In this document: positions 18,464-27,642 of the stretch, in pieces
Layout: every line of letters starts with the position of its first letter
Numbering within the stretch: position 1 is the stretch's first letter
Origin: Elusimicrobiota bacterium
GTDB lineage: Bacteria > Elusimicrobiota > Elusimicrobia > UBA1565 > UBA9628
DNA: 64,000 bases
Assembly: GCA_016212855.1 (NCBI GenBank)
Contig: JACRDP010000020.1
Span: forward strand, 35,426-99,425
Direction: 5' to 3'
Position numbers and translations under genes: made by a program
Notes under the pieces: generated by a model
Told to the model about the DNA's origin: nothing
Database searches by the model: none
The model's input: only the letters and a program-made list of their open reading frames with translations

Positions 18464-18889
18464 ATGGACGCGATGACCTTCCTGCGCGAGTACACGCCCC
18501 TCTTCGACACGATGTCCGACGAGAATCTGTCCTCTTTGGCGGAGTCCGCAAAGCTCCTGACCTTCAATCCGGGCCAGTCCATTCTCTTTAAGGGAACGAC
18601 GGTCGACGGCCTCCATGTGATCGTCTCCGGCATGGCGGGCGTGTACGTCAAGCCCCCGACCAAGGCCGCCGTCCAGGTCGCCGCGCTCAAGCCCGGCGAG
18701 GTGTGCGGCGAGATGTCTATCGTCGAAACCGGCGTCGCGAACGCCTCGGTCAAGGCGATCGAGAACACCGTTGTCCTGCTGATCCCGCAGGAAGCCTTCC
18801 GCCATGTCCTCCAGCAGGACGAGGGCTTCGCGGTGCGCGTGAACACGCTTATTAAATCGCGCAAGTCCCTGCCCCAAGTCCTGGCCTAA
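18464..18889 (+). CDS. Single-domain cyclic-nucleotide-binding-fold protein B
   Basis: A 141-residue paralogue of the preceding gene (LFDTMSDENLSSLA, LFKGTTVDGLHVIVSGMAGVY, CGEMSIVETGVANASV). It also lacks the phosphate-binding Arg (Ala in its place) and any output domain. A -10-like TATCAT lies 6 bases before the ATG, so it may be transcribed on its own as a leaderless message. It ends one base before the convergent glycosyltransferase gene. Confidence 0.85.
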   Translation: MDAMTFLREYTPLFDTMSDENLSSLAESAKLLTFNPGQSILFKGTTVDGLHVIVSGMAGVYVKPPTKAAVQVAALKPGEVCGEMSIVETGVANASVKAIENTVVLLIPQEAFRHVLQQDEGFAVRVNTLIKSRKSLPQVLA

Positions 18890-18890
18890 G

Positions 18891-19709
18891 CTACTCGCTC
18901 AGAGCGATCTCCGCCTCGCGCGCGTCGCCGCGCCCCCGATCGTCCACGACGCGGACCGTGCTGCGCCCGGCGCGCGGCGTCCAGAAAAACGGCTTGCCCG
19001 ACTCGATCGAGGCGTTGCGGCGCGCGTCCTCCGGATGCAAAGCGATCCAGCGCGCGAACAGCCGCTTGCGGGCCTCCCGCAGCTCGCGGCCGTCGGCCTT
19101 CGACCGGCCGGTCATCGTGCGGCGGACGGGATTCTGCGGGATCACGCTCAAGGTGATCGCCTCGCTGAGATCGAGGCGGCTGACGTCCTTGCCGAAATAG
19201 ATGAAGCTCGCCGCGCCGGCCCCCTCGATGTTCCCGCCGTAGGGCACGAGATTCAGGTACGCGGCGAGGATCTCGTCCTTCGAGTAGAAGAGCTCGAGCT
19301 GAAGCGCGCGCAGGATCTGCAGGAGCTTGCCGCCGGGGCGGCTGGAGTCCACCCCGTACCGCAGGCGCGCCAGCTGCATCGTGATCGTCGAGCCGCCGCG
19401 CCGCCGCGATTTCGCGACGTACGTCGTCCAGACCGCCTTCGCGAGGGATCCCGGGTCCACCCCGGGATGCCGGCGGAAGCGCCGGTCCTCGTTGAGCACG
19501 GTCGCCTCGACGAGCAGGGGGGACATCTCGCTCAGCGGCACCCACAGGCGGTGCTTGCCGTCGGCGGCGAGAGTGAGGCGCATGAGGCGGTCGTCGCGCG
19601 CGTACACCGCGCGCGAGAAGGCGACGCCGTCGCGCAGCGGCGCCGGGCGCAGGAGAGGGAACGCGCCGAGCGCGGCGAGGACGGCCGCGGCGAAGAGCGC
19701 GCGCTTCAC
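18891..19709 (-). CDS. Transglycosylase-only PBP1C-like protein (GT51 plus C-terminal remnant)
   Basis: A 272-residue protein with an N-terminal membrane helix and a GT51 peptidoglycan glycosyltransferase domain: LNEDRRFRRHPGVD (first catalytic Glu), GGSTITMQLARL, and KDEILAAYLNLVPYGGNIEG (second Glu). The last 40 residues (FFWTPRAGRSTVRVVDDRG) resemble the extreme C-terminus of the adjacent PbpC (HSVTVVDDWGNQATRRF), but the whole transpeptidase domain is absent. It looks like an internal-deletion duplicate of pbpC, or a lineage-specific MtgA analogue. The start is GTG, 4 bases after the pbpC stop, so it is in the same operon. Confidence 0.85.
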   Translation of the reverse strand: MKRALFAAAVLAALGAFPLLRPAPLRDGVAFSRAVYARDDRLMRLTLAADGKHRLWVPLSEMSPLLVEATVLNEDRRFRRHPGVDPGSLAKAVWTTYVAKSRRRGGSTITMQLARLRYGVDSSRPGGKLLQILRALQLELFYSKDEILAAYLNLVPYGGNIEGAGAASFIYFGKDVSRLDLSEAITLSVIPQNPVRRTMTGRSKADGRELREARKRLFARWIALHPEDARRNASIESGKPFFWTPRAGRSTVRVVDDRGRGDAREAEIALSE

Positions 19710-19713
19710 TTTT

Positions 19714-21984
19714 TCATAGCCCCAGCACCTTGAACCGGCGCGTCGCTTGATTGCCCCAGTCGTCGACCACGGTGACGCTGTGGCTGCCCGGTTCCATGTC
19801 GAGCGCGCGCTGATGAATCGTCTCCGTGCTTCCCAAGTAGCGCCCGTCCAAGTGCCAATGCAGCACGGCGTTCGGTCTCGTGTCGGCGGCTTCGAACACG
19901 GTCCGGCCCTTTTCGCCGTCCATCTCGACGGGTATGTAGAGCTTCGCCTCGGCTTGCGGATAGACGAAAGCGACCGGGCTGTCGGCGTCGGGGCCGCGGC
20001 AGTCGGAGCGCCAGGGGGGAAGGGGCCGGTATTCCGGATGCTGGCGGCGGTAGTAGAACTCCTGCACCGGCGGCAGCGAAAACCAAACGGCGTGGCGCAT
20101 CCGCGAGACGCTTTCGCAGCCGGCGTGCACCCGCAGGCGGCTCGCGGGATCCAGATGGACGGGCGCGTGGCCGGAACTGGCCGTCTGATACGGCGCGTCG
20201 GCGGGGGCCCAGACCGGTTCCACGGCGCAGCCCCCGGCGGGCAAACGGCCGTCGTCGCGGCAGACCTGGATTTTCGTCAGGTCGAGATCGGGCCGCGAGA
20301 ACCAGCCGCCGGGTCCCAATCGGCGGAAGAGATCGAAGAGGATCGGCGCGGCGGCGCCCGTGCCGGTCAGGTCGGCGCGTCCTTCTCCCGAGGCGTTTCC
20401 GGTCCAGACGCCGACGGTATGGGCGGCGTCGACTCCTAAGGCCCAGCCGTCTCGATAACCCACGCTGGTTCCCGTCTTCCAGGCGATGCGCTGGCCGCTC
20501 GAGAATTTTCTCCACTGGGCCTCCTCCTCCGGACGCACGACGTCGAGGAGCGTTTCCAGCGTCAGCCAGGCCGCCCCGGGACCGATGCCCGCCAGCGGCT
20601 CCTCTAGGTCGGCCGCCGTCCGGGCCAGGCCCGAATACATCCTCGTTATGTCCATGAGCGTCCCTTCGGCACCTCCCAGGATCAAGGTCAGCCCGTACTG
20701 GTCGGCGGAGCGCTTGAGAGTGGAAAACCCCCAGGACGTCAGCTCGCCGTGAAAACGCGCCGCGCCGTGCTCGCGCAAGAGCCGGACCGCCGGGACGTTC
20801 AGGGACTTGGCCAGCGCCTCCTTCGCGCGCACGGCGCCGCGATAGCGCCGGTCGTTGTTCTCCGGAGTGAAGCCGTCGTACTGCGTGGGAATGTCGGCGA
20901 TCAAAGTCTCCGGCAGAATTTCTCCGGCCTGCATCATCGACGCGTACAAAAACGGCTTAAGGACGCTTCCCGTGCTGCGCGGCTGTCGCGCGATGTCCAC
21001 GGCATAGCCCGAGCTTTCATAGTCGTGCACCTTGCTGTTGCCGACGTAGGCGAGAAGCGAGCCGTCCCGGTTGTCGAGGATCACGGCGGCGGCGTTCTTG
21101 ATCCCGCGGTTTGCCAGCGCCTCGGAGCGTCGCGCCACGATTTCCTGAGCGTCTTTCTGCAGGCGCGCGTCGAGCGTCGTGTCGAACCGGGGCCGGGAGG
21201 AGCCGCGGCGCGCGTTCAAAGTCGCGAGCAGATGGGGGGCCAGGTGCGGGAACGGCTTGGGAGTTCCCGGCAGCCGCTCGCGCAGCGCCAGCGACAGCTC
21301 GAGGTCATCGAGCTTGCCGGCGGCGCGCAGCGCGCGCAGGAGGCGGTCGCGTTTTTTTAGGAATGTGTCTCGGTTGCGCCCCGCGTGCACGAAGGCGGGA
21401 TTATTCGGCAGCACGGCCAAGGCGGAGGCTTCGGCCCAGCTCAGGCGCTCCGGGGCGCGTCCGAAGATCCGCCAGGAGGCGGCTTCCAGCCCGACGACGT
21501 TCTCGCCGAACGGCGCGCGCTCGCAGTACAAGCCGAGGATCTTCTTCTTCGAGAGCGCTCTCTCCAGTTTCAGCGCGAGGGCCATTTCGTAGAACTTTTC
21601 GGCGAAGCTCCGCGTCGGGTCGCGGCGCGAGAGGCGCACGACCTGCATCGTCAACGTGCTGCCGCCGCTGACGACGCGCCGGCGCGCGAGATTGAGCTTC
21701 GCCGCGCGTATCAGGGCCGCGGCGTCTACGCCGCGGTGGGCGTAGAACCTCTTGTCTTCCTGGACGAGGAGCGCCGCCTCGAACTTGGGCGCGACCGCGC
21801 TCGAGGGCGGGAAGCGCCATTGCCCGTCCGCGGCGACCCGGGCGTCGAGCAGCTCGCCTCCGCGGGCGAAGAGGGCCGGCGACCAAAGTTCCGGGAAGCG
21901 GACCGCCGGCAGCGACCAGAAAGCGGCCGCCGGCGCGCCGAGCAGGCCGAGAAGGATCAGCGCCCGGCGTCCACGGCGACCCAT
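19714..21984 (-). CDS. pbpC: Penicillin-binding protein 1C
   Basis: A 756-residue bifunctional enzyme: membrane anchor (LILLGLLGAPAAAF), GT51 domain (VQEDKRFYAHRGVD, GGSTLTMQVVRL), transpeptidase with STGSVLKPF (SxxK), KSLN (SxN) and WKTGTS (KTG), then the BiPBP_C domain. It polymerises and cross-links peptidoglycan in the periplasm. It directly follows the alpha-2-macroglobulin gene, overlapping its end by 28 bases; this yfhM-pbpC pairing is widespread and thought to repair and defend the wall. The longer upstream open frame is a shadow of yfhM. Confidence 0.95.
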   Translation of the reverse strand: MGRRGRRALILLGLLGAPAAAFWSLPAVRFPELWSPALFARGGELLDARVAADGQWRFPPSSAVAPKFEAALLVQEDKRFYAHRGVDAAALIRAAKLNLARRRVVSGGSTLTMQVVRLSRRDPTRSFAEKFYEMALALKLERALSKKKILGLYCERAPFGENVVGLEAASWRIFGRAPERLSWAEASALAVLPNNPAFVHAGRNRDTFLKKRDRLLRALRAAGKLDDLELSLALRERLPGTPKPFPHLAPHLLATLNARRGSSRPRFDTTLDARLQKDAQEIVARRSEALANRGIKNAAAVILDNRDGSLLAYVGNSKVHDYESSGYAVDIARQPRSTGSVLKPFLYASMMQAGEILPETLIADIPTQYDGFTPENNDRRYRGAVRAKEALAKSLNVPAVRLLREHGAARFHGELTSWGFSTLKRSADQYGLTLILGGAEGTLMDITRMYSGLARTAADLEEPLAGIGPGAAWLTLETLLDVVRPEEEAQWRKFSSGQRIAWKTGTSVGYRDGWALGVDAAHTVGVWTGNASGEGRADLTGTGAAAPILFDLFRRLGPGGWFSRPDLDLTKIQVCRDDGRLPAGGCAVEPVWAPADAPYQTASSGHAPVHLDPASRLRVHAGCESVSRMRHAVWFSLPPVQEFYYRRQHPEYRPLPPWRSDCRGPDADSPVAFVYPQAEAKLYIPVEMDGEKGRTVFEAADTRPNAVLHWHLDGRYLGSTETIHQRALDMEPGSHSVTVVDDWGNQATRRFKVLGL

Positions 21985-24900
21985 CGTCCCCCCGAGTTCG
22001 CGTTGAGCGTCGATTCGTACATCGCCTCGGCGACGGCGGCCGGCAGATAGAAGCGGCCCTGGTAGGCGGCCGTGAACTTGAGCGGAATCTGGATGGCGCC
22101 CGCCTCCGCGAGGCCGAAGAACGACAGGACGCGGTCGTCGCGCACGTCCTGGTAATCGAGCCCCGTATCGCCTGCGCCCGCCCAAGGCGCATTGTTGATC
22201 TCCCAGCCCGCCGGAGCCAGGAACGCCAGGGCGATGTTGTCGACCTTGCGCGGCACGAGGTTTCTCACGGTGACGACGGCGGTGAGCTGCTGGCCTTGGA
22301 GCAGCCGCGCCGGGTCGGCCGCCGCGCCTTTGGGGTCTCGATAGTCCACCGTGATCTCGAGGCCATGGGAGGCCGGCTTTTCCTCGCCCGCCGCGCTGAT
22401 CCCGCGCGTCACCAAGGCGACGTAGATCTTGCGCCGGCTGGTGTTGCGCACGGCGACTTCGGACCCGCCGTCCGGGAACGCGGCCAGGCGGAACTTGCGC
22501 ACGGGCTCGTTCGAAGCGACGGAGACGGCGGCGGCGCCGTTCACCGAGGACTCCAAAGCGAAGCCGCGCTCGCCCTCCTGCTCGCCGTAGTACCGCGACA
22601 AGGACATCAAGGACTGGGCCAGCGCCTGGGTGTGGTGCCATTGCTCGGAGGCGAGGGCGCCGGAGACCTGATCGGCCAAGGGCATGGCCCGGTCGAACTC
22701 CCGGCGCAAAGTCAGCATCTGCAGGACCAGCGACTTGTCGCGCAGCGGCGACGGGTAGTTCTGGCCGCCTTCCTGACCGTAGGGCACGGCGATCTCGGTG
22801 CTCTGCGCCAGCGCGTCGGAGGCTGCCGTCACGCCGGCGGCCTGATAGGCTCCGGCCAGGAGCCAGCGCGTCAGGCCTTTGAGCTGCGTGTCTTCCCGGA
22901 GCTGATTCATCGCCCCTAATTCGGGCTTGCCGGCGAGGGCGAGCGTGTAGAGCCGGTACGCTTGCTCGAGCTTCGCGGGGCTGCCCGGGTTCCACGCGAG
23001 GGCGCGCTCGCGTTGAAACTTCTCCCACTGCGGACGCATCTCCGGCGGCAGGGCGTAGCCGCGCTTTTCCGCTTCGAGCAGGAATTGCCCGACGTAGCTC
23101 GTGGCGAAATCCTCCTCGTGGCCGGCCTGAGGCCAATAATAGAACCCGCCGCTCGGCGCCTGAAAACCGCGCAGCCGGTCCAGGCCTCCCTTGACGTTCT
23201 TCTCGACCTCAGCCTTCTCCCGCTCCGTGAGACGGACGAGGCCGGGCAGGAAGAACTGGGGAAACAGGGCGGACGTCGTCTGCTCGAGGCAGCCGTACGG
23301 GTAGCGGATCAGGTCGCCCAGCCGCTTCTCGAGGTTGAGCGGCGGGATCGAGGAGGCCTCGAGCGTCACCTCATTGGTGCCCGGCATGCCGTGCGGAACG
23401 ATCCGGGATTTCCAGACCTCGCCGGGTTCGAGCCACTTGCCGGCCTGGCGGGCGGTGGGCGGGTTGGGGGCGCGCACCGTCAGATTGATCTCCGCGCGCG
23501 CCTGATCGGCGCCGCTTTTCGCCGCGACGCGGATCTTTCCGGTCCCGAGGCGGGAACCGGAGCGCAGGGAGAATCGCGCGAGCTTGTCGCCGGGTTTCGC
23601 GAAGACGAGCTCCGCCGTGCGCGGGCCGACGACGGTGAACGGCCCGTCGGCGGAGATCTCCACGGAGGCCTGCTTGATCTTGTCGTCCATCGCGAACACC
23701 GCCGCGGGCACGACGATGTCCTCGCCGGGACCGACGACCCGCGGCAAGGTGGGCTGCACCATCAGCGGCTGGCGCACCGGCACGGTTTTGTCGGCGTGTC
23801 CGTAGGCGCCGCGCCGTCCGGCGACGACCATCACGCGCAAAGCGCCCACGTAGGAGGAAAGAGCCACTTCGTGGCTCTTTTTTTCATAGGGCTTGAGCTC
23901 GAAGGGTCCCATGAAGCGCACGATGGGCGGGAAGCGCCGGGACGATTCCTTCTCGCGCAGCTCGCCCAGGGCTTCGGAGCCGCCCAGAGCCAGCAGGCGC
24001 TCGAGCTCGCCGCCGTAGGAGCCGACGACGTGGTCGTAGAGGTCCCAGGTCGTCACACCCAGCGCTTCTTTTTTGTAGAAGGCGGCGTGTGGGTCGGGAG
24101 TCGGGAACCCCGTCAGTCCGAGCAGCCCCTCGTCGACGACGGCGAGCGTGTAGACCATGGGCCGGCCCTTGGCCTCGGACACGGTCACCTTCTGTCTGGT
24201 CTCCGGCTTCCATTCGGCGGCGACCGCGATCACGGGTGCCAGTTCCGTCGCCGGGTCCTTGACCGTCAGCGGGATCACCCCGTACAGCCGCAGCGGCCGG
24301 TCGTTGGCCTTGCCTTCATGCGCCTGAACGACGAAGGCCGCGACGTAGACGTTGGGCGTCATGGCCTTCGTGATCGCCAGAGGCACGGTCGTCGGGCCCG
24401 TCGACAGTTCCACCCAGCGCTGCGAGAGCACGCGCGTGCCGTTCTCGATCGAGATGAGCGCGCGCGTCCGCGCTTGCGCCGCCGGCAGCCGCAGCCGCGC
24501 CGTTTCCCCGACTTTGTAATCAGGGCTGTCGGCGTCGAAGGACAGCACGTTGGCTCCGGCGCCGCCCTGCTCGCGGGCCCTCCCGGCCCAGCCCGGCCAG
24601 TCGATGTAGAAGATTTTCCCCGTGCAGTGGCCGCTCTCCTCGTCGCAGGCGCGCAGCAGATAGCGGCCCCAGTCCGGGTAATGGATGTTGAAGGTCCATA
24701 TCCCGCGCCCGTCGCGGGTGGAGACGGTTCCTTGCTGCACCGCCGCGGTGTTGGTGTTGTTGGCGAACTGGGCCAGCGCGCTGCCGGACTTGTCCCACCA
24801 CCATTTCCATTCCACCTTATAAACGGTCATCTTGATGTTCGACGCGGACGCCGGCTTGCCGTCGGCGTCGAGGCTGACGACGGAGACCTGATGGGTCGTG

Positions 24901-27476
24901 TCGGTCAGCAGCATCCCGCGCGCGCGGTCGCCTTCGGGGAGCTTCAGCCCGACGTAGCGCTCGTAGGGGTGGAACGGCGTCGTCTGACGCGTCGAGCTGA
25001 AGGCTCCTTCGTTCTCGAAGACGCGGGCGTGGAACTGGGCGGTCAGCATCCCCGGGGCGGACTGATCGGCCGGAAACGAGAGGGGGATCTCGGCGCGGCC
25101 GTCCGCGTCGAGCGTACCCTCGAACACCGTGCGGCTCTCGGCGCTGAGCGACCGGGCGGGATCGTCGAAGACGTGATCCGTGAAGCGCGTGAACTTCGTC
25201 GGCGCGGCCGTCAGCTTCAGGTCGACGGCGGCCTTCAGGCCGCCGGCCTTGGCGCCGTGGAGCCACTGCGCGAAGAGTTTTACCTTCGAATCCGCGGCTT
25301 TGGCGCGCAGGCTCTTGCGGCCGAAGTCCAGCTCGATCTTGAGGCGGTTGGGCAGGACGGCTTCGACGCGCAGCTCCTTGGAGAACTCCGCCCCTCCGAC
25401 GCGCGCCTTGGCGCTCCACAGGCCGGTCGGGGCGTCCTCCGGGGTGCGGAAGCTGAAGCGATAGAAGCCCCCGAGCGGCTCGCGGTTGGTCAAGGCCAGG
25501 AACGGCTTGCCCCGCGGGTCGAAGAGGCGCAGCACCGCGGGGTGCCCCGGAGGCAGGCGGCCTTCCCGGTCCTCCACGATCAAGGTCAGGTGGACGTCGT
25601 CGCCCGGTCGCCACACGCCGCGCTCTCCGTAGAGAAGCCCTTTTAAACCGCTCTCGACGCGCTCGCCGCCCGTGTCGAAATGGCTGACCGGCAGGGCCAG
25701 GCCGTCGCTCACCTTCAAATATCCCCGGTCGCCGTCCTTGCTCGCCGTCAGGTAGAACGGCTTTCCTTTGGACGAAAGCTTCGCGAATCCATCGGCGTCG
25801 GTCTCGCTCCGGGCGATGACCGCGCCCTGGAAATTGTGGACGGTCACGGCCGCCTTCGAGAGCGGCGCGGCCGTGCGCAGGCTGCTGACGGCGACGCGGA
25901 AATCCCCGGTTTGCCCGCGCACGGCGATCATGCCGATGTTCGAGCCCATGAAGTTCCGGCTTTCCTTGGTGCCCGTGGCGAACTCGTAGTAGGCGTCCTT
26001 GCAGGGATCCTCGCGCTCGGCCCAATTGGTCCGCGCCTCGCCGTCTTCGCCCCCTTCCTCGTAGCCGCTCCAGTAGCTCGGCTGGACGGTGTTCAAGTCA
26101 TCGTGGTCTTTGAGGGGCTCCTCCGGCTTGACCGGCTTGCTCCCGGCTTCCTCGGAGCAGGCGTAGTCGGAGTCGCCGCGGTTGATCGACACGGTCAAGC
26201 GCATGAGGGCGCCGCGGTTGCCGCGCAAGAGCTGGCCGGCGTCGAGGGCGAGATGTCGCCACTGATCGGGCGCTCCCGGCTCCACACGGATAGTCTTGCG
26301 CCACATGAACCGCCCGACGCGCCCCATCTCCTGGTCCCCGGGAAGGGCGTTGGTCTGCAGGAACTGGCCGATGTTGTCGGCGTAGACCCGGAACGCCGTC
26401 ACCTGGACGGAGTGGACGTTGATCGCCTCGAAGGGGATGCTGAGCACGTCGTTGTCGGGGAGGATCACGCCCCCGCCGGTGAAGCGGACCTGGGGCTTGA
26501 CCGAGGTAAAGCGCAGGCGCTCGTCGATGCGTCTTTCCAGGCGCCGCCCCTTGGCGTCGCGTACGCCGGTCTCCACCGACACGACCACGATCCCGTTGAT
26601 GCGATCCTGAGGGAAGATCTTCAGGGCGCTGCCCTCGACGCGGAAGGTGAAGGTTCCGGAGGAAAGACGCACGAGCCCGCGCAGGTCTTGAGCGGAATCC
26701 AACGTGTCGGAAAACGAGACGAGAACGTATTGCGGACCGTCGGAGATCGCCCGGGTTCCCACGACACGAAAAGAAGCGTCCGCCGGTATTTCGACGCTTT
26801 GGACCTCGCGGCGGCCGCCGCCGATCACGCGGCCGTCGAGCGTCAGCTTCAGCGTCTTGGCGGAGGCGCCGCGCGAAAGACCGCCGATCGAGAAGGCGTG
26901 TGATTTCGTGCCCGCCTCGTGCGTCCAGATGATCTGAGGGCTTCCGTCGCCCCACTCCGCCGTCAGCGCCTTTTCGACGCGCGGGGCGTCCTCGACATCG
27001 GCGGTCTCCACGCTTCCGCGTACGCTCCATTTACCGGGAGCGGCCGCGTCGGGGAATCCGCCGGCGAGTTTCAGGCTCAGATCCCGTTCCAATACGGACA
27101 CGACGAATTCGTAGTCTCCGATCCCCGCCGGCGCGTCCGCCAGGCCGGAGGCTTTGACGCGGACCAGGTACTGGGAGCCGGGTTTCAAGGACGCCGGCGT
27201 GAAAGTCGCCTCCCGAGGACCGGTGGCGACGACCGCCCCCGTAATCTTGGGGATCGTCTCGATGAGGCCCTCCAGGCGGGCGCCCACCTGGTCCTTCGCG
27301 AAGACGTCCTTGTTGAAGCGGAGGACGATCGCGGCCTTGCGCGACAGGCGCCCGACGCTGTGCTCGGCGATGATTTCGCTCCAGAGCGGGTTGGATTTTT
27401 TGGCCTGGGGGGCGGCTTCGGCTTTGGCGCAGGCGGTCAGGGCGGCGGCGAGCAAGACGAGGAGCAGCGGTCTCAT
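21957..27476 (-). CDS. yfhM: Bacterial alpha-2-macroglobulin lipoprotein
   Basis: A 1839-residue protein with a lipoprotein signal (LLLVLLAAALTAC, lipobox LTAC), MG domains through the first two-thirds (GVWRPGDDVHLTLIVEDREG is the typical MG/A2M_N signature), the central A2M domain (LLGLTGFPTPDPH) and the thioester domain with YGCLEQTTSALFPQF, whose CLEQ forms the internal thioester in E. coli YfhM. It traps proteases that enter the periplasm and partners with PbpC. The start is set by GGAGG 5 bases before the ATG. A -10-like TATCCT lies at 27501-27506 on the minus strand. Confidence 0.95.
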   Translation of the reverse strand: MRPLLLVLLAAALTACAKAEAAPQAKKSNPLWSEIIAEHSVGRLSRKAAIVLRFNKDVFAKDQVGARLEGLIETIPKITGAVVATGPREATFTPASLKPGSQYLVRVKASGLADAPAGIGDYEFVVSVLERDLSLKLAGGFPDAAAPGKWSVRGSVETADVEDAPRVEKALTAEWGDGSPQIIWTHEAGTKSHAFSIGGLSRGASAKTLKLTLDGRVIGGGRREVQSVEIPADASFRVVGTRAISDGPQYVLVSFSDTLDSAQDLRGLVRLSSGTFTFRVEGSALKIFPQDRINGIVVVSVETGVRDAKGRRLERRIDERLRFTSVKPQVRFTGGGVILPDNDVLSIPFEAINVHSVQVTAFRVYADNIGQFLQTNALPGDQEMGRVGRFMWRKTIRVEPGAPDQWRHLALDAGQLLRGNRGALMRLTVSINRGDSDYACSEEAGSKPVKPEEPLKDHDDLNTVQPSYWSGYEEGGEDGEARTNWAEREDPCKDAYYEFATGTKESRNFMGSNIGMIAVRGQTGDFRVAVSSLRTAAPLSKAAVTVHNFQGAVIARSETDADGFAKLSSKGKPFYLTASKDGDRGYLKVSDGLALPVSHFDTGGERVESGLKGLLYGERGVWRPGDDVHLTLIVEDREGRLPPGHPAVLRLFDPRGKPFLALTNREPLGGFYRFSFRTPEDAPTGLWSAKARVGGAEFSKELRVEAVLPNRLKIELDFGRKSLRAKAADSKVKLFAQWLHGAKAGGLKAAVDLKLTAAPTKFTRFTDHVFDDPARSLSAESRTVFEGTLDADGRAEIPLSFPADQSAPGMLTAQFHARVFENEGAFSSTRQTTPFHPYERYVGLKLPEGDRARGMLLTDTTHQVSVVSLDADGKPASASNIKMTVYKVEWKWWWDKSGSALAQFANNTNTAAVQQGTVSTRDGRGIWTFNIHYPDWGRYLLRACDEESGHCTGKIFYIDWPGWAGRAREQGGAGANVLSFDADSPDYKVGETARLRLPAAQARTRALISIENGTRVLSQRWVELSTGPTTVPLAITKAMTPNVYVAAFVVQAHEGKANDRPLRLYGVIPLTVKDPATELAPVIAVAAEWKPETRQKVTVSEAKGRPMVYTLAVVDEGLLGLTGFPTPDPHAAFYKKEALGVTTWDLYDHVVGSYGGELERLLALGGSEALGELREKESSRRFPPIVRFMGPFELKPYEKKSHEVALSSYVGALRVMVVAGRRGAYGHADKTVPVRQPLMVQPTLPRVVGPGEDIVVPAAVFAMDDKIKQASVEISADGPFTVVGPRTAELVFAKPGDKLARFSLRSGSRLGTGKIRVAAKSGADQARAEINLTVRAPNPPTARQAGKWLEPGEVWKSRIVPHGMPGTNEVTLEASSIPPLNLEKRLGDLIRYPYGCLEQTTSALFPQFFLPGLVRLTEREKAEVEKNVKGGLDRLRGFQAPSGGFYYWPQAGHEEDFATSYVGQFLLEAEKRGYALPPEMRPQWEKFQRERALAWNPGSPAKLEQAYRLYTLALAGKPELGAMNQLREDTQLKGLTRWLLAGAYQAAGVTAASDALAQSTEIAVPYGQEGGQNYPSPLRDKSLVLQMLTLRREFDRAMPLADQVSGALASEQWHHTQALAQSLMSLSRYYGEQEGERGFALESSVNGAAAVSVASNEPVRKFRLAAFPDGGSEVAVRNTSRRKIYVALVTRGISAAGEEKPASHGLEITVDYRDPKGAAADPARLLQGQQLTAVVTVRNLVPRKVDNIALAFLAPAGWEINNAPWAGAGDTGLDYQDVRDDRVLSFFGLAEAGAIQIPLKFTAAYQGRFYLPAAVAEAMYESTLNANSGGRWVAVDAGR

Positions 27477-27600
27477 GCGGGTCCTCCGAAACGGTTCGGA
27501 AGGATACCCGTGAGCCCCGGCGGAGCTTACTTTGGCGGGAGGTTGGGGGCCCCGGAACTTACGCGAAAAGTCGGCGAATCTTGCGCGACGCGGGGCCGCC

Positions 27601-27629
27601 TTGACTTATTTGGTGCCCCGGGGTACGCT
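27601..27629 (+). promoter_or_regulatory. Sigma70-type promoter of the CHAT operon
   Basis: TTGACT (27601-27606), a 17-base spacer and TACGCT (27624-27629) precede the ATG at 27643 by 13 bases. The match to TTGACA-N17-TATAAT is good at both hexamers, and the short distance leaves a leader of only about 6 bases with no Shine-Dalgarno. Confidence 0.6.
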
Positions 27630-27642
27630 GAGTCGACCTATC

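Noticed and set aside
22962..25646. 894-codon open frame on the plus strand opposite yfhM
   Set aside because: It mirrors yfhM codons in a high-GC region; its translation lacks domains and is rich in Arg, Gly, Ala and His. Shadow frame. The same holds for 606-2621 minus and 39357-40871 minus.
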